Source: Anastrepha obliqua (Eukaryota; Arthropoda; Insecta; Diptera; Tephritidae). From it: a stretch of DNA of 64,000 nt. A program made the position numbers and the translations under genes. Below the pieces are notes generated by a model, which saw nothing but the letters and a program-made list of their open reading frames with translations, had not been told where the DNA came from and did no database searches. Positions 46,533 through 57,195 of the stretch are shown piece by piece. Location: NCBI RefSeq assembly GCF_027943255.1, contig NC_072893.1, forward strand, positions 58,002,001 through 58,066,000, read 5' to 3'. The first letter of the stretch is position 1. Each line of letters begins with the position of its first letter.

Positions 46533-47705
46533 TTAGGTGCGCAACTAAATTCTCGCTGTTTTTTTTTTATCAAAAGAAAACTTTATTCTGAAAAAATGGT
46601 TACAAGTGAATCATTGAAAGTATTGCCCATCGCTGGCTACTACTTTTCCCCATCTTTTTGGTAGATCTCGTATACCGTCGCGGTAAAACTGTTCATCTTT
46701 TGAGGCTATCCACGAATCAAGCCATTTTTAATGTCTTCATATGAATGCAACTGCTGCTCAGCTAGATAATGTGCCATCGATCGGAACAGGTGATAACCGG
46801 ACGGCGCAGTATATGGAGAATATGGCGGGTGGGGTAGGGTCTCCCATTTCAGTGTTTCCAGGTAGGTTTTAACGGGTTTGGCAACGTGAGGCCGAGCGTT
46901 ATCATGCTGTAGAATCACTTTTTTATGCCTCTCCGCGTATTGCGGCCACTTCTCGCGTAGTGCTCGGCTCAATCGCATCAATCGAAGTCGATACCGATAT
47001 CCAGTGATGGTCTCGCTTGGTTTTAACAGTTCATAATAAATAACACCAACTTGGCTCCACCAAATATGTACATAGCATAACCTTCGCAGCGTGAACAATC
47101 GGCTGAGGCGACGACGTAGAAGCATGACCGGGGGACACTTTCTTTTCTTTAGATTGCTGTAATGAATCTATTTTTCATCATCTGTTACGATGAGATGAAG
47201 AAAACCCTTCCTTTTTTGCCGCTGGAGCAGTTGTTCACAGGCGAAAAAAACGACGTTCAACATCCCTTGGTTTTAACTCATAAGGAACACAAGTGACCTG
47301 TTTTTGAATCATTGAATCATTCCCAAAGCATACAATCGCTTGGAAATGGATTGGCGGTAACTCCTAATACTGAAGCAAGCTCTTCTTGCGTTTGACACCG
47401 ATTCTCATTGAGCAATGCCTCCAATTCAGCGTCATCGAAAGTTTTTGGCTGTCTTTGACGCGGACGGTCCTCAACATTAAATCACCGTCTTTGAAGTGAC
47501 GGAACCAATCTCGACACTTTGTTTCACTTAAAGCAGCATCTGCATATACTTTTTGTAGCCCTCGATGCACTTCAGCCACCGTTTTTTTTTCGAATGAAAG
47601 AGGAAAATCTACACTTCCCGCAAATGACGATTATTCGGCACAAAATCAGCCATTTTCACAAAACCAAAAGTATATGATACCAAAACAAAATCACTAATGT
47701 GTCGA
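46533..47705 (-). mobile_element. mariner element, 5' TIR lost
   Basis: The left (3') end is TTAGGTGCGCAACTAAATTC at 46533, a mariner-like TIR. The 5' end of the element, which should carry the matching TIR right of 47660, is interrupted by the retro insertion at 47716 and does not clearly resume after it. The transposase inside is listed separately. Confidence 0.8.
46700..47654 (-). pseudogene. mariner transposase (DD34D), inactivated
   Basis: Starts at ATG near 47652 with MADFVPNNRHLREV, then a stop. Further blocks, across frames: KCRDWFRHFKDGDLM (HTH), RQPKTFDDAELEALLNENRC and QTQEELASVLGV. Then a damaged middle (RVFFISS in place of the first-Asp box), VGVIYYELLKPSETITGYRY, ILQHDNARPHVAKPVKTYL (second Asp), PHPPYSPYTAPSGYHLFRSM (third Asp replaced by Gly) and EQQLHSYEDIKNG. 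Multiple stops and frameshifts. Confidence 0.88.
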
Positions 47706-47715
47706 AGCAGTTTGT

Positions 47716-48598
47716 CAAAATATTAATGTATCAAACCCTGGTAAGACCGATACTCACATATGGTTGCTCAATTTGGTACAACATTTCACCCTCATATATG
47801 GAACGACTAAGGAAGCTCGAGAGAAGAATACTACGATCATGTACTTCCTTATATAGATCACAAAATAGTAACTACACCAAATACATACCGAACTCAAAGC
47901 TTTATAACACAGCGAAAGTGCCCAGAATTGATTGTCATATTATTAATTTAATAAGAAAACATATCCAGCGTTGCCTACACAATACCAAAAACATATTAAT
48001 AAGAGCGTTTTACTACGAAAGCGACGATTATTTCTCACTAGCTATTTCTAATGGATTTGCACCTGCCGAATCCTTCCTATACCTCGACAAAAATGGCTTT
48101 ATACAAAACGAAAACCACACGCCAATAATATATCACATATTCAGAAGAGCGAACAATAAAATAATCACATCAAAAACACTTAATGCAAATAATAAACGTT
48201 TTGATACATATATTTCAAGCTGCGACAAAATCGAATCCACCCCTACTATTAAAAACTGTTGGTGGTTAACAAATGACACGCAACACTAATTCATACCACC
48301 TTTCTAGTCTGACTACCTTCTTTTACTACTTTTAAGCCTTTTATTATAAACAATAATCTATGCATCGTTTTTGTTCCCTTTTTCCCTGCATCAAAGATAC
48401 AAAATATTTAATAACTTGTAAGTTAAAACAAAATGAATTTCAATACTAAGGAAAAGTTACTAGACATCAGATAATATACGTACTTGAGAGCTCGTCTAGA
48501 GACATTGTACGACACATCATTAATATACTAATACTATTGTTTATTGTAGTACTTAATAATATTAATTGATAATAAATAAACAAATATAAAAAAAAAAA
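47716..48598 (+). mobile_element. 5'-truncated non-LTR retrotransposon with 10-bp target duplication and poly(A)
   Basis: An 883-bp insertion flanked by AGCAGTTTGT (47706-47715 and 48599-48608; the first A is ambiguous with the tail). It ends in AATAAATAAACAAATAT and an A run at 48587-48598. Only the end of ORF2 was copied. It lies in the 5' region of the mariner at 46533-47705, so it is younger than that element. Confidence 0.88.
47717..48289 (+). CDS. RT C-terminal region of a Jockey-like element (partial, open)
   Basis: Open from the truncation point to TAA 48287-48289. Begins KILMYQTLVRPILTYGCSIWYN and continues with MERLRKLERRILRSCTSLY, the thumb/connection blocks that follow the catalytic core in Jockey-clade RTs. 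The remaining 130 or so residues are Asn/Lys-rich and less conserved. The palm and its Asp residues are absent, so there is no activity. No stops within the copied part, consistent with recent insertion. Confidence 0.8.
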   Translation, partial: KILMYQTLVRPILTYGCSIWYNISPSYMERLRKLERRILRSCTSLYRSQNSNYTKYIPNSKLYNTAKVPRIDCHIINLIRKHIQRCLHNTKNILIRAFYYESDDYFSLAISNGFAPAESFLYLDKNGFIQNENHTPIIYHIFRRANNKIITSKTLNANNKRFDTYISSCDKIESTPTIKNCWWLTNDTQH

Positions 48599-48644
48599 AG
48601 CAGTTTGTTTACCAAATGCCTAAGCTTGTTTTATGACGTTTAGG

Positions 48645-49872
48645 TAAAAAAAAACTCAAACATTTTAAACTTTTATGAGAAATGTTTAGTCAGAAATTTT
48701 TCTACAATTTCTATACATTTTTCCTTACGTACATCTTTAAAAATTAAATTTCACAAAACAAAAACAAAAAGCTTTACTTCAACGTAGCAGAAAAAGTATT
48801 CGTACATTGTATTCGTATTTATATTTAACAAAAAAAGTAAGGTGTTAGTAATTTGTGGGATAACCTTTCCATTTGAAAGCCTCCGCAAGTCGATGTGGTA
48901 TGGAATGGACCAATTTAGAAGTATCCTCTTTGGTAATTTTGCTCCATTCATTAATTATTACGTTTTTAAGCATTTCCTTCAAAGTTATGCTGTGCTGACG
49001 GATCCTGCTCTCCAGTAAATCCCACAAATACTCAATGGAATTGAGGTCTGGGGATTGGGGCGGTGCGCGAAATTGGTGATTTGTGTTACACAGCAACCAG
49101 AGCTTAACATTATATGCCGTTTCCAAATTTCTGGATGTTTGTTAACATATTCGTTTGCAAAATCAATGCGTTTTTTGCTGTTGATTTCGGATATGTACGG
49201 TTTTCTATATGCTACACGTCCGCGATACCCATATTTTTTAATTCTTTTAATTACAGTATCGTCTGCCTTTGCTTGCCAAAGGAATTGGAAATATTTTTAC
49301 GTATTTGAGAAGCCGTAATTCAAGGATTATTTTCCAGTCATTGCAATATGGTTCGTTAGCTTGCTAGGTCGACCGGAACGTGGTTTTGACACAATTGAAC
49401 TAGTTATATTGTATGTTTGCACGACATACTGCACAGAAGAGTGATTTCTTCCTATGATTTGCCCAATTTCGCGGAAAGATTTGCCTTCTCTCGCCAACAC
49501 TAATTTCCTTAGTTTTTAGGGCTATCGCTATTTCTTGTACACAAAATCTTTAAAATAACTCCAAAGTAATGTAGGCACAGCAAAATCAATTACAAACTAA
49601 AAAAATCCCGTTATTGGGTATGAATATGCCACTACATACTGCGGGGAATCTCTGTTTTCATGTGTACGGAAACTTTTTCTGCTTCGTTGAAATGAAGTTT
49701 TTTATTTTTGTTTTGTAAAATTTAATTTTTAAATATGTACTTAGGAAAAAATTTATAGAAAACATAGAAAACTTACTGACTAAACATTTCTCATAAAAGT
49801 TTAAAATGTTTTAGTTTTTTTAGTTTAGTTTTGCTTTCATTTCTTTGTGACGGATACTTTTTCTGGCAAGTG
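48645..49872 (-). mobile_element. Tc1-like element with TIRs of at least 165 bp, internally deleted
   Basis: 48648-48811 pairs with 49660-49823 as a long inverted repeat (shared words TTTTATGAGAAATGTTTAGTCAG and ATTAAATTT.ACAAAACAAAA). The right end extends to CGGATACTTTTTCTGGCAAG at 49850-49870, followed by TGTA, so the outer terminus is CACTTGCCAGAAAAAGTAT flanked by TA. The left outer end is missing. A second AGAAAAAGTATTCGTAC copy lies at the inner edge of each arm (48791, 49666), the direct-repeat arrangement known from IR/DR-type Tc1 relatives. Confidence 0.85.
48845..49555 (-). pseudogene. Tc1-like transposase with central deletion
   Basis: From the right: EISVGEREGKSFREIGQIIG and HSSVQYVVQTYNITSSIVSKPRSGRPSK (paired DNA-binding domain and GRPSK linker), then a stop. 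Further on come VIKRIKKYGYRGRVAYRKPY and KKRIDFANEYVN. After HPEIWK the first and second Asp boxes are deleted, and the last frame (48845-49126) resumes at APPQSPDLNSIEYLWDLLES (third catalytic box, with E) to the normal end KGYPTNY. The protein is about 250 of about 340 residues. Confidence 0.85.
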
Positions 49873-50039
49873 TATGGGATATTATGCTGGGGAATAAGCT
49901 CGTACCATTTATTTAAACAACCAACAATAATTATATCAATAAGTTAATCAATTATAAAGGATTTTCTGATAAGAGGTGTTATTTTGATATTCAAAGAAAA
50001 ATGCTATTTTTTAATATAAATGATCGGATGTTTATTTCA
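49873..50039. other. Short spacer
   Basis: Nothing recognised. Confidence 0.4.
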
Positions 50040-50061
50040 TTCTAAAAAGGAAGGTATGCCG

Positions 50062-50500
50062 TTAATAGTGGAAAATAACAACAGGCAAATAACCATCACG
50101 ACCACGCTTACAGGACAATATCCTTTTCAAGAAATTTTCCATAACCGAATTGCAAAGTGGCTGCCCCATATCCTCGATAGCCTCACGAATTCCGTCTTTG
50201 AGGTCTTGAATCGACCCTGGGTTGTTGGTGTAGGCCTTCTCTTTCACGTGGCTCCGAAGAAAAAAGTCACAAGGTGTTGAATCACAAGATCTCGGTGGCC
50301 AATTGTGATCACCTCTTCGAGAGATAACATGGTCTGGAAACGTTTCCCGTAAATGATCAATGGTTTCGTTGCTTGTGTGGCACGTAGCGCCGTCTTGTTG
50401 AAAATAAACGTTGTCCAGATCAATACCATCCAATTCCGACCATAAACAATCGTTAATCATCTCTCGATAGCGCAATCCATTCACCTGAAACACCTGTTAT
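50062..50500 (-). pseudogene. IS630/mariner-type transposase, C-terminal half
   Basis: A 143-codon open frame. NGLRYREMINDCLW leads to DNVYFQQDGATCHTSNETIDHL with the second Asp (QQDGA.CHT), then NWPPRSCDSTPCDFFLRSHVKE with the third Asp and KAYTNNPGSIQDLKDGIREA, and a C-terminal helix ending VIFHY. The QQDGATCH/WPPRSCD signature marks a different lineage from the neighbouring mariner. It has no N-terminal half; its right end meets the mariner tail at about 50500. Confidence 0.8.
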
Positions 50501-51508
50501 TGGAAAACCCTTTATATTCCCACTTCTCGACCAATTTGTTAATGTCGTTCCGCCAAAAATCGCCTGATCTGGTGTCAAAAAAGTTGTTGAGCCAGTTTTT
50601 AAGCACCTCTTTGTTATCGAAAGTAACGCCCTTCATATGGTTTGACAGAGAGCGGAAAAGATGGTAATCGGTTGGTGCACGGTCCGGAGAGTACGGCGGA
50701 TGCTGAAGGGCCTCCCATTCGAGCTCTTGGAGTGCGGCTTTGACGACTTGTACGACGTGGAGGCGTATGTTTTGACCATGTCGATCAGGCCTTTTCAGTC
50801 GAATAGTCTCATTCTTTTGGAGCATTTTCCAGTCTCCCTCCCAGTCCCACCAAACACATGGCGTCTTTGGATGAAGATCCGGCTTGACTCTCGGCTTTGG
50901 TGTATCTCCTGAAGCCTATCACTTTTTTCTTTGCTTCATATTAATGTATAGGCACCATTTCTCATCTTCCTTCACGATTCGGTGCAATAAGCGTTGTTTA
51001 TGACCACGTGTTGCTCGATGGCGAGATGCTGAGAAGCAATTTGAAGTCTACTTTCTGTGCTTTTTTCGTTGAGTTCGTGAGGCACCAAAGCTTCCAATTT
51101 TCTGGTAAATCTCATTGAATGACAGTGATTGAGAATCGTTTTATGACCACAGTTTATTTTTTCCGCCATATCGCGACTGGTTTGGCGACCATTCACCTCC
51201 AAAAGTGATTGCAGATGTTCTTCATCGAATTCAGAAAGCTTTCTGGTTTGGCAACTGTTCTCCTTCAAAAGTGATTTGAGACGTTCTTCATCAAATTCAG
51301 AAGGCCTTCTGCTGTGAGTCGTGTCATCGACATTAAAGTTGCCATTTTTGAACTTTGCACACCATTTCCGTGCTGTAGACTCGCCTGTGACACCTTCTCC
51401 ATACGCGTCGCAAATGTCTTGGGCCACTTCAACAGCTTTTTGACCTCGCTGAAAAGCAAAGAAGAGCAGGTGTCGAAAATGTTGATTTTTGTCTCCTGGG
51501 TATTCCAT
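50501..51508 (-). pseudogene. mariner transposase with internal duplication and deletion
   Basis: N-terminal frame 50972-51508: starts MEYPGDKNQHFRHLLFFAFQ, then STARKWCAKFKNGNFNVDDT (HTH) and a 22-codon stretch present twice in tandem (SEFDEERLKSLLKENSCQTR, then SEFDEEHLQSLLEVNGRQTS). It continues through KTILNHCHSM and a broken LVPHELNEK. A segment with the first-Asp box is missing. VWWDWEGDWK near 50830-50860 then joins directly to the C-terminal frame (50481-50825). There the second-Asp box (LLHDNARPH) reads IRLHVVQVV, and PYSPDRAPTDYHLFRSL keeps the third Asp. Non-functional. Confidence 0.87.
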
Positions 51509-52680
51509 TTCTAAGCCTCACAACAAATAAAAAATTAAATAACTTAAAAATACAATTAACATAATTTTGTAGAGCAGAACGAGTTCTATAGAATGAATAT
51601 TTACCCTTTGCCAAACAGCAAGTAAATCGTTGTAAAATAAAAAAAATATATATAAGAACGCTATGAACTTATTACTCAACCCAATATATTAATAATTATA
51701 TATACACGAGTACACCAATAATACTCTGTTAGATTTTTCCCGAAACTCTACTTCAATTTGTGTTGTTCTATAAACGGATAGACCTACAACTTTATGACTT
51801 CTCCGAATGACAAATGTTTTTTAGATGCTTAGAAATATATTTCATACTACCTGAGTGAAAAATCAGACTAATTCGCGATTTGTTGAACTCAGCCTAAATC
51901 GGCCTCTACAAGTCACTTAAGAAAAGTAAGAAGAAAATATCAAGTTTTAAAAAATATATCAATCAATTAAAAAACTTTAGCCATCGTAAAAGTGATAAAA
52001 GTTAAATTGCCTTTTTTCATATATTACTTACTTGCAATTTTCTTAGATAATGATTTCTCTTAAAATTAGATATTTTGTGATTTCGGTAATCTACTTTTAT
52101 TCCAATTGATTCGTGTCTTAGTCTTCAGCAATAGAAGCATTCCAACCCAGTATTTAATATTCAACTATGAAATCATTGTTTTAATTATTTTGCAAATTAT
52201 TGCATTCAAATCACCCTGTTCAGAAAACTTGGTTTGCTGCCCTGCATTAACGATCTAACAAATAATTTATTCCACAAATAAACAAAAGTCAAATCGAACA
52301 GCTGCGATGAAATATTGAAAAATAAACAACAACTGCTTGGATACCAATTTGTTTACCACTGTTAACTTCCACAAACAATTACAGAAAAGTCAAATAGTGG
52401 GAAAAAATGTATTTTCTATTTTGATAAACCATTTTTGAAGCTTCGAAAAATTTGTAAAAATATGATAAATAATTTCTAAAGAAAGCTGCTTTGTAAACAT
52501 ATATAAATACAACGATTGTTAGAAAGTGTCTGCGAAATATTCGAATACGAATCAGCAAAAAATAAAATTACATACTAAAAAATTTCACATAAATCGAAAA
52601 AGACAGTTTTAGCGAAATCGAGGAAGGATTTGGAAAATTTTCAATACAAAAAATAAAGCTTGAAGACAGTAAAAAAAAAA
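51509..52680. other. AT-rich spacer
   Basis: Nothing recognised before the candidate exon noted at 52560-52712. Confidence 0.5.
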
Positions 52681-52718
52681 CAGTAAACGTACAAAGAAAG
52701 TGATACAAAATGGTAAGC
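52560..52718 (+). other. Candidate host 5' exon ending ATG|GTAAGC (weak)
   Basis: A purine-rich, UTR-like stretch runs into CAAAATGGTAAGCCCG: an ATG at 52710-52712 in a fly-like start context (CAAA) immediately followed by a consensus splice donor GTAAGC. Some fly genes have a first coding exon consisting of the start codon alone. With no promoter, downstream exon or transcript evidence here, this is a pointer only. Confidence 0.2.
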
Positions 52719-53375
52719 CCGATTTCAAATATATAAACATTTGCAAGTATGATTATAAAATTGTTAGGGATAAATTGAATAAAGTTACAAAAAATGGCAA
52801 CATTTAGTAGTATTAATTAATTGATAGCTGATAATACTGGATCACAAATTTCAACTTTTTTTCTGCACCAGAGACGCCGTTATGAAATTCCTATGTAAAA
52901 TCACCGTTTGATTCCGAAAATCAAGGTTATTTTTTATTCTATGGTAACGTTTTTGAGATATTTACGAATTACCGTTATTTCAAAAAAAAAAAAAATTGGG
53001 CCCACTTAATCATATATATCTCGAAAACGAATTGAGCGATTCCAAAACCGTTTAAAGCTTTTAAAAGGTAATAAAATTTCCTATAAACTGTGTGTAAAAC
53101 ACTTTTTGCTAGGCCCTGCAGATTCAAAGATAACGAACTATCATAACGGATTTTTTAAATTTTTTTAGTAAAAATATAAAAAAAATTGTACTTTGAGAGA
53201 AAGGATCTCGAAAACTTTTTACTTTTTCGTGTATTTTTTGTTTTCACTCTAAGCTCTGTTTTATTACAAAAAAAATAAACTTTGATTAAACAAAATCGAT
53301 GAACTAATACAAAAGTTACAAGCATTCAAGTAAATATATCCATATAGTAAAACTTAAGTACCCTACAAATAGTAG

Positions 53376-53415
53376 CATATGTACATATGATTCTGTCATA
53401 TGTACATATGATTCT
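53376..53415. repeat. Tandem 19-bp duplication at the inner edge of the left TIR
   Basis: CATATGTACATATGATTCT occurs twice, separated by two bases, and is itself palindromic over CATATGTACATATG. Confidence 0.8.
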
Positions 53416-53438
53416 TAAACTATCTATTTAGGCGACAT

Positions 53439-55143
53439 ATGAAATTTATTACACCAATGAAGAGGAGGGAACCAACTTGCCATTCAACGGACTGCTATAT
53501 TTGTACTACAAAAGTATTTGGGGTTGGAAAGTCAAGAAAAGTAACCTATGCGAGCGTATCTACAGTGTCATTACCAGAACTAAATTCAACGGAAGCTACA
53601 TTGCCAGAATCAAATTTAACTTTAGTTTCGGCTCCAGTTTCATTGTCAACAGCAGTATCTGATTACGCGGCATCATGTTGTACTGAATTGCAAACGGAAA
53701 ACGAAAGAAACCCTTTGTCACAAGCACAACTCAATGATTGGATAAGGGATTTGGAATTGTCAAAAGAAAAGGCCAAACTACACGCCTCTCGTATGCAACA
53801 ATTTAAATTTGTTTCATCCGGTGTTAAGGTAACATATTATATGACTCGTCACGAACAATTCTCCCAGTACTATACGAAGAAGGACAGTGTTTGTTATTGC
53901 AAAAACATTGCTGGTCTATTTAAACAGTTTGGTGAACCATATGATTCAAAAGAGTGGCGATTGTTCATAGACGGCAATTAATTAAGTTTAAAGGCCGTAT
54001 TATTGCATATTGGCAATCAAAAGCCATCTATCCCGATCGCGCATGCAGTAAATGCGAAGGAAACATATGAGACAATGCAAAAATTGCTTGAATTAATTAA
54101 ATACGAAGAACATGATTGGAAAATATGTACCGATCTAAAAGTCGTTGGAAAGCTATGTGGTCTACAACCTGGATACACAAAATACTGTTGCTTTCTATGC
54201 AAATGAGATAGCCGAGCACGTCAAGACCACTACATCATAAAGGATTGGCCAGAACGAATCGCGTTTCAAGTTGGGGTGCATAACATAAAATACTCATACT
54301 CCGCTCCACATCAAGCTCGGCCTTATCAAAAACTTTGTCAAGGCTTTGGACAAAGAAGGCGAAGCTTTTCATTATTTGAAAACAATCTTTCCACAGATTT
54401 CAGAAGCAAAAATAAAGGAAGGGATTTTTGTGGGGCCGCAAATAAGGAAAATAATGGTCAATACCCATTTCAAAGAACTATTGTCACCAGTGGAGGCAGC
54501 GGCGTGGGACTCTTTTGAAAAGGTCGTTACTTCTTTTTTAGGCAAACACAAAAGTCCTTCGAGCTGATAGAGAACGATTTAATCAAAAACAATGCGGAAA
54601 TGGGTAAATAAAAAACACATATAAGACCGTTATATATACAATATATATATATATGTATATAAGACCGTTTTCTCAGTTAACTTTAAAACTAAACAAAAAA
54701 TTTTAAAGCAAATTTTTAAATTTACATGAGAATATATAGCTCTTAATCTAAATTTATTGCCCTGCTCCGAACAAACAAGAACGACCAAAATTTGTTCTGA
54801 ATTGGAAGATTAACCCAGCCTAAGAAAATTATATGCTAATGTGTCACTTACGTATTTATCTAATTCCTTTTTTAATTTTCTTTCAGGAGTAAATATGTCT
54901 TTAAAAATTCATTTTATGCACTCCCATTTAAATTTTTTCCCGCAAAATCTTGGCGACGAAAGTGACGAGCATGGCGAAAGGTTTCACCAGCAAATGAAAA
55001 TGATTGAAAGTCGGTATCAAGGATTCTGGGATGTCGCTATGATGGGTGACTACTGTTGGTTTCTCATAAGAGAAACCGATCCTTATATAAATAAGCGTCA
55101 AAACAAGACACATAACTTTTTCAATTATAAAATAAGATCATAG
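53439..55143 (+). pseudogene. DDE-like putative transposase of the long-TIR element (two exons, interrupted)
   Basis: Exon 1 from ATG 53439 (an acceptor-like TTTAG lies just upstream at about 53432): MKFITPMKRREPTCHSTDCYICTTK with a CxxC, then LSQAQLNDWIRDLELSKEKA, VTYYMTRHEQFSQYYTKKDS and EWRLFIDGN (candidate first Asp, about residue 178). A stop and LSLKAVLLHIGNQKPS follow. Then WKICTDLKVVG (second Asp), GYTKYCCFLCK (CxxC), a stop, and after a frameshift HIKLGLIKNFVKALDKEGEA and SEAKIKEGIFVGPQIRK. A further frameshift near 54555 precedes FELIENDLIKNNAEMG. A phase-1 intron, 54604-54886 (GTAAAT...TTTCAG), leads to exon 2: VNMSLKIHFMHSHLNFFPQN and DEHGERFHQQMKMIESRYQG (candidate Glu). I know this protein type as recurrent and unnamed in insect genomes; the superfamily is undetermined. 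Confidence 0.75.
54604..54886 (+). other. Predicted phase-1 intron in the putative transposase
   Basis: Donor ATGG|GTAAAT and acceptor TTTCTTTCAG|GA join codons to give EMGVNMSLK, continuing the family's conserved order. The 283-bp intervening sequence is AT-rich and full of stops. Confidence 0.65.
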
Positions 55144-55704
55144 AGTTAAGACAGAATACATACAGTACATATGCTATTATTTGTAGGATACTTAAGTTTT
55201 ACTATATGGATATATTTACTTGAATGCTTGTAACTTTTGTATTAGTTCATCGATTTTGTTTAATCAAAGTTTATTTTTTTTGTAATAAAACAGAGCTTAG
55301 AGTGAAAACAAAAAATACACGAAAAAGTAAAAAGTTTTCGAGATCCTTTCTCTCAAAGTACAATTTTTTTTATATTTTTACTAAAAAAATTTAAAAAATC
55401 CGTTATGATAGTTCGTTATCTTTGAATCTGCAGGGCCTAGCAAAAAGTGTTTTACACATAGTTTATAGGAAATTTTATTACCTTTTAAAAGCTTTAAACG
55501 GTTTTGGAATCGCTCAATTCGTTTTCGAGATATATATGATTAAGTGGGCCGAATTTTTTTTTTTTTTGAAATAACGGTAATTCGTAAATATCTCAAAAAC
55601 GTTACCATAGAATAAAAAATAACCTTGATTTTCGGAATCAGACGGTGATTTTACATAGGAATTTCATAACGGTGTCTCTGGTGCATTTTGGCTGTAAACC
55701 AGTG

Positions 55705-57195
55705 TAACCAACGATGGTAAATAATGTCATAAAAAATAGATTTTCTTCCTTTTTGGTGTGTACATTTACATAGAAGTGAACGGCTGAGCATGATTCAATA
55801 ATAAAAGGTTTGCTCAGTAAGCAGCCTTCTCATTCCCTCTTGACAAATCGGCTCCCTTAGCAAGACACTGGGTTGTTAACTCTAGACATTTTTAGCAAAA
55901 GTGGAAGAAATGTAAAATTTGTAGGAAAAACATTTCGTTTTCAAAAGGGTGTATAAGCACTTGCTCGGTATGTGAATAACCAAGACGGTATGGAAAACAT
56001 ACTGACATACAGTTTAAATCAGGATATCACAAAGCATCGTTTTGGGGCAATGAACGTGAAAGATGGACGTTTTAACAATTTGAGTCCAATGCCTTTCAAA
56101 TACAGGTGGGGAAAGTACTTACTGCGTTGCTTTAAAGATACATAAGTTACCAACAAGAGCTCATTTAGCAATATGTAACTAATCATAGCCTCCTGATGGC
56201 AGATGGCTTTCTATGAGGAGTTTTTTCATGGCAGAAATACACTCGGAGGTGTGCCATTGCCTGTCGAGGAGCCTCTGCTATTACGAGTACAAACAACATT
56301 TTCTATCATTTGGTGTTTCATGCCCGTGGTAGTTTGTCAAGTAGTTAGGAATGAATAATCGCGACTTGGGGGTCAAAACTCCAAACTTACATGGGCATAG
56401 CATAGTAAAGCAAGGCGCAAGGAATTCATTAGGGCTATACTGCTTAGGTAATATAATAGCTTCATATTGGTAAAACTTCCCAACTTCGTAATCAGTTTTC
56501 AATTTAAAAATTAATTCACAAAATATCAATCTGGGTTTAACCAACTTTTGCTAACCTTTTTGTGAATTATTATTCCTGGCAATTTCCGTTTGTATCCTTT
56601 ATAATTTAGGTAAAAATAAAACGTTTTTTGCTACCATTTTTACCAAAAAGGTATTTAATTTTTCCACCATCTACGCCCTTCTTAAATGCGACCTTTTGTA
56701 AGGGAGTGTCAAAATTCTAATGTCACAAGTGATCAAACCTTTAATAATTGAATCATGCGGCTGAGTGCGAAAACTTGATGAAAAATTGTGACTTAAAAAA
56801 TGAATATTGTACATATACATATGTATATACAACAATTTTGTTGGATATAGAATAGAGCTATTTTTTTTTATGTAAAATTACCAATAAGATGCTAAGCAGA
56901 TTTTAGAAAATCATAGAAAACTATTATTGTTATTGTCATCAATAGTCATCCTTTCTTTTATCTTCCATTGGAGTATAGGGCCTCATTGTTATTGTTAAAG
57001 CATAAAATCCCAAAACACTTATATCTCAATCAAAATTAGTGTCACTCTTGAACTCAGGTATGCATTCTGTCAAAAGAGTAACGATAATTGATAATTTGAA
57101 AAGCTTATTTAAAGATATTGTCAAAATTCCTTTCGCAGCTAAGACTGCGATGCTCTCCTCTTTACTAACAAGTTCAAGCACGATCTGTGGTAAAG
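55705..57195. other. AT-rich spacer around a SINE fragment
   Basis: Apart from the SINE piece at 56201-56325, no gene is recognised. The minus frame at 56281-56544 overlaps the SINE and is not considered real. Confidence 0.5.
56201..56325 (-). mobile_element. tRNA-headed SINE, copy E (internal fragment)
   Basis: ATGAGGAGTTTTTTCATGGC and CGGAGGTGTGCCATTGCCTG match the middle of the SINE. Both the tRNA head and the 3' hairpin part are gone. Confidence 0.75.

Larger units (their letters stand above)
52834..55704 (+). mobile_element. Unclassified DNA transposon with TIRs of about 530 bp
   Basis: 52864-53393 and about 55150-55689 are reverse complements over about 530 bp with few differences. 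They share, for example, GTAAAATCACCG, CCCTGCAGATTCAAAGATAACG and AAAACAAAATCGATGAACTA. The outermost ends are TACTGGATCACA (left) and the complement of TGTAAACCAGTGT (right), a weaker match. The interior carries one interrupted, intron-containing gene. No clear target duplication was found. Total about 2.87 kb. The near-identity of the arms, against several gene lesions, suggests arm homogenisation or a fairly recent copy of an already defective element. Confidence 0.82.
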
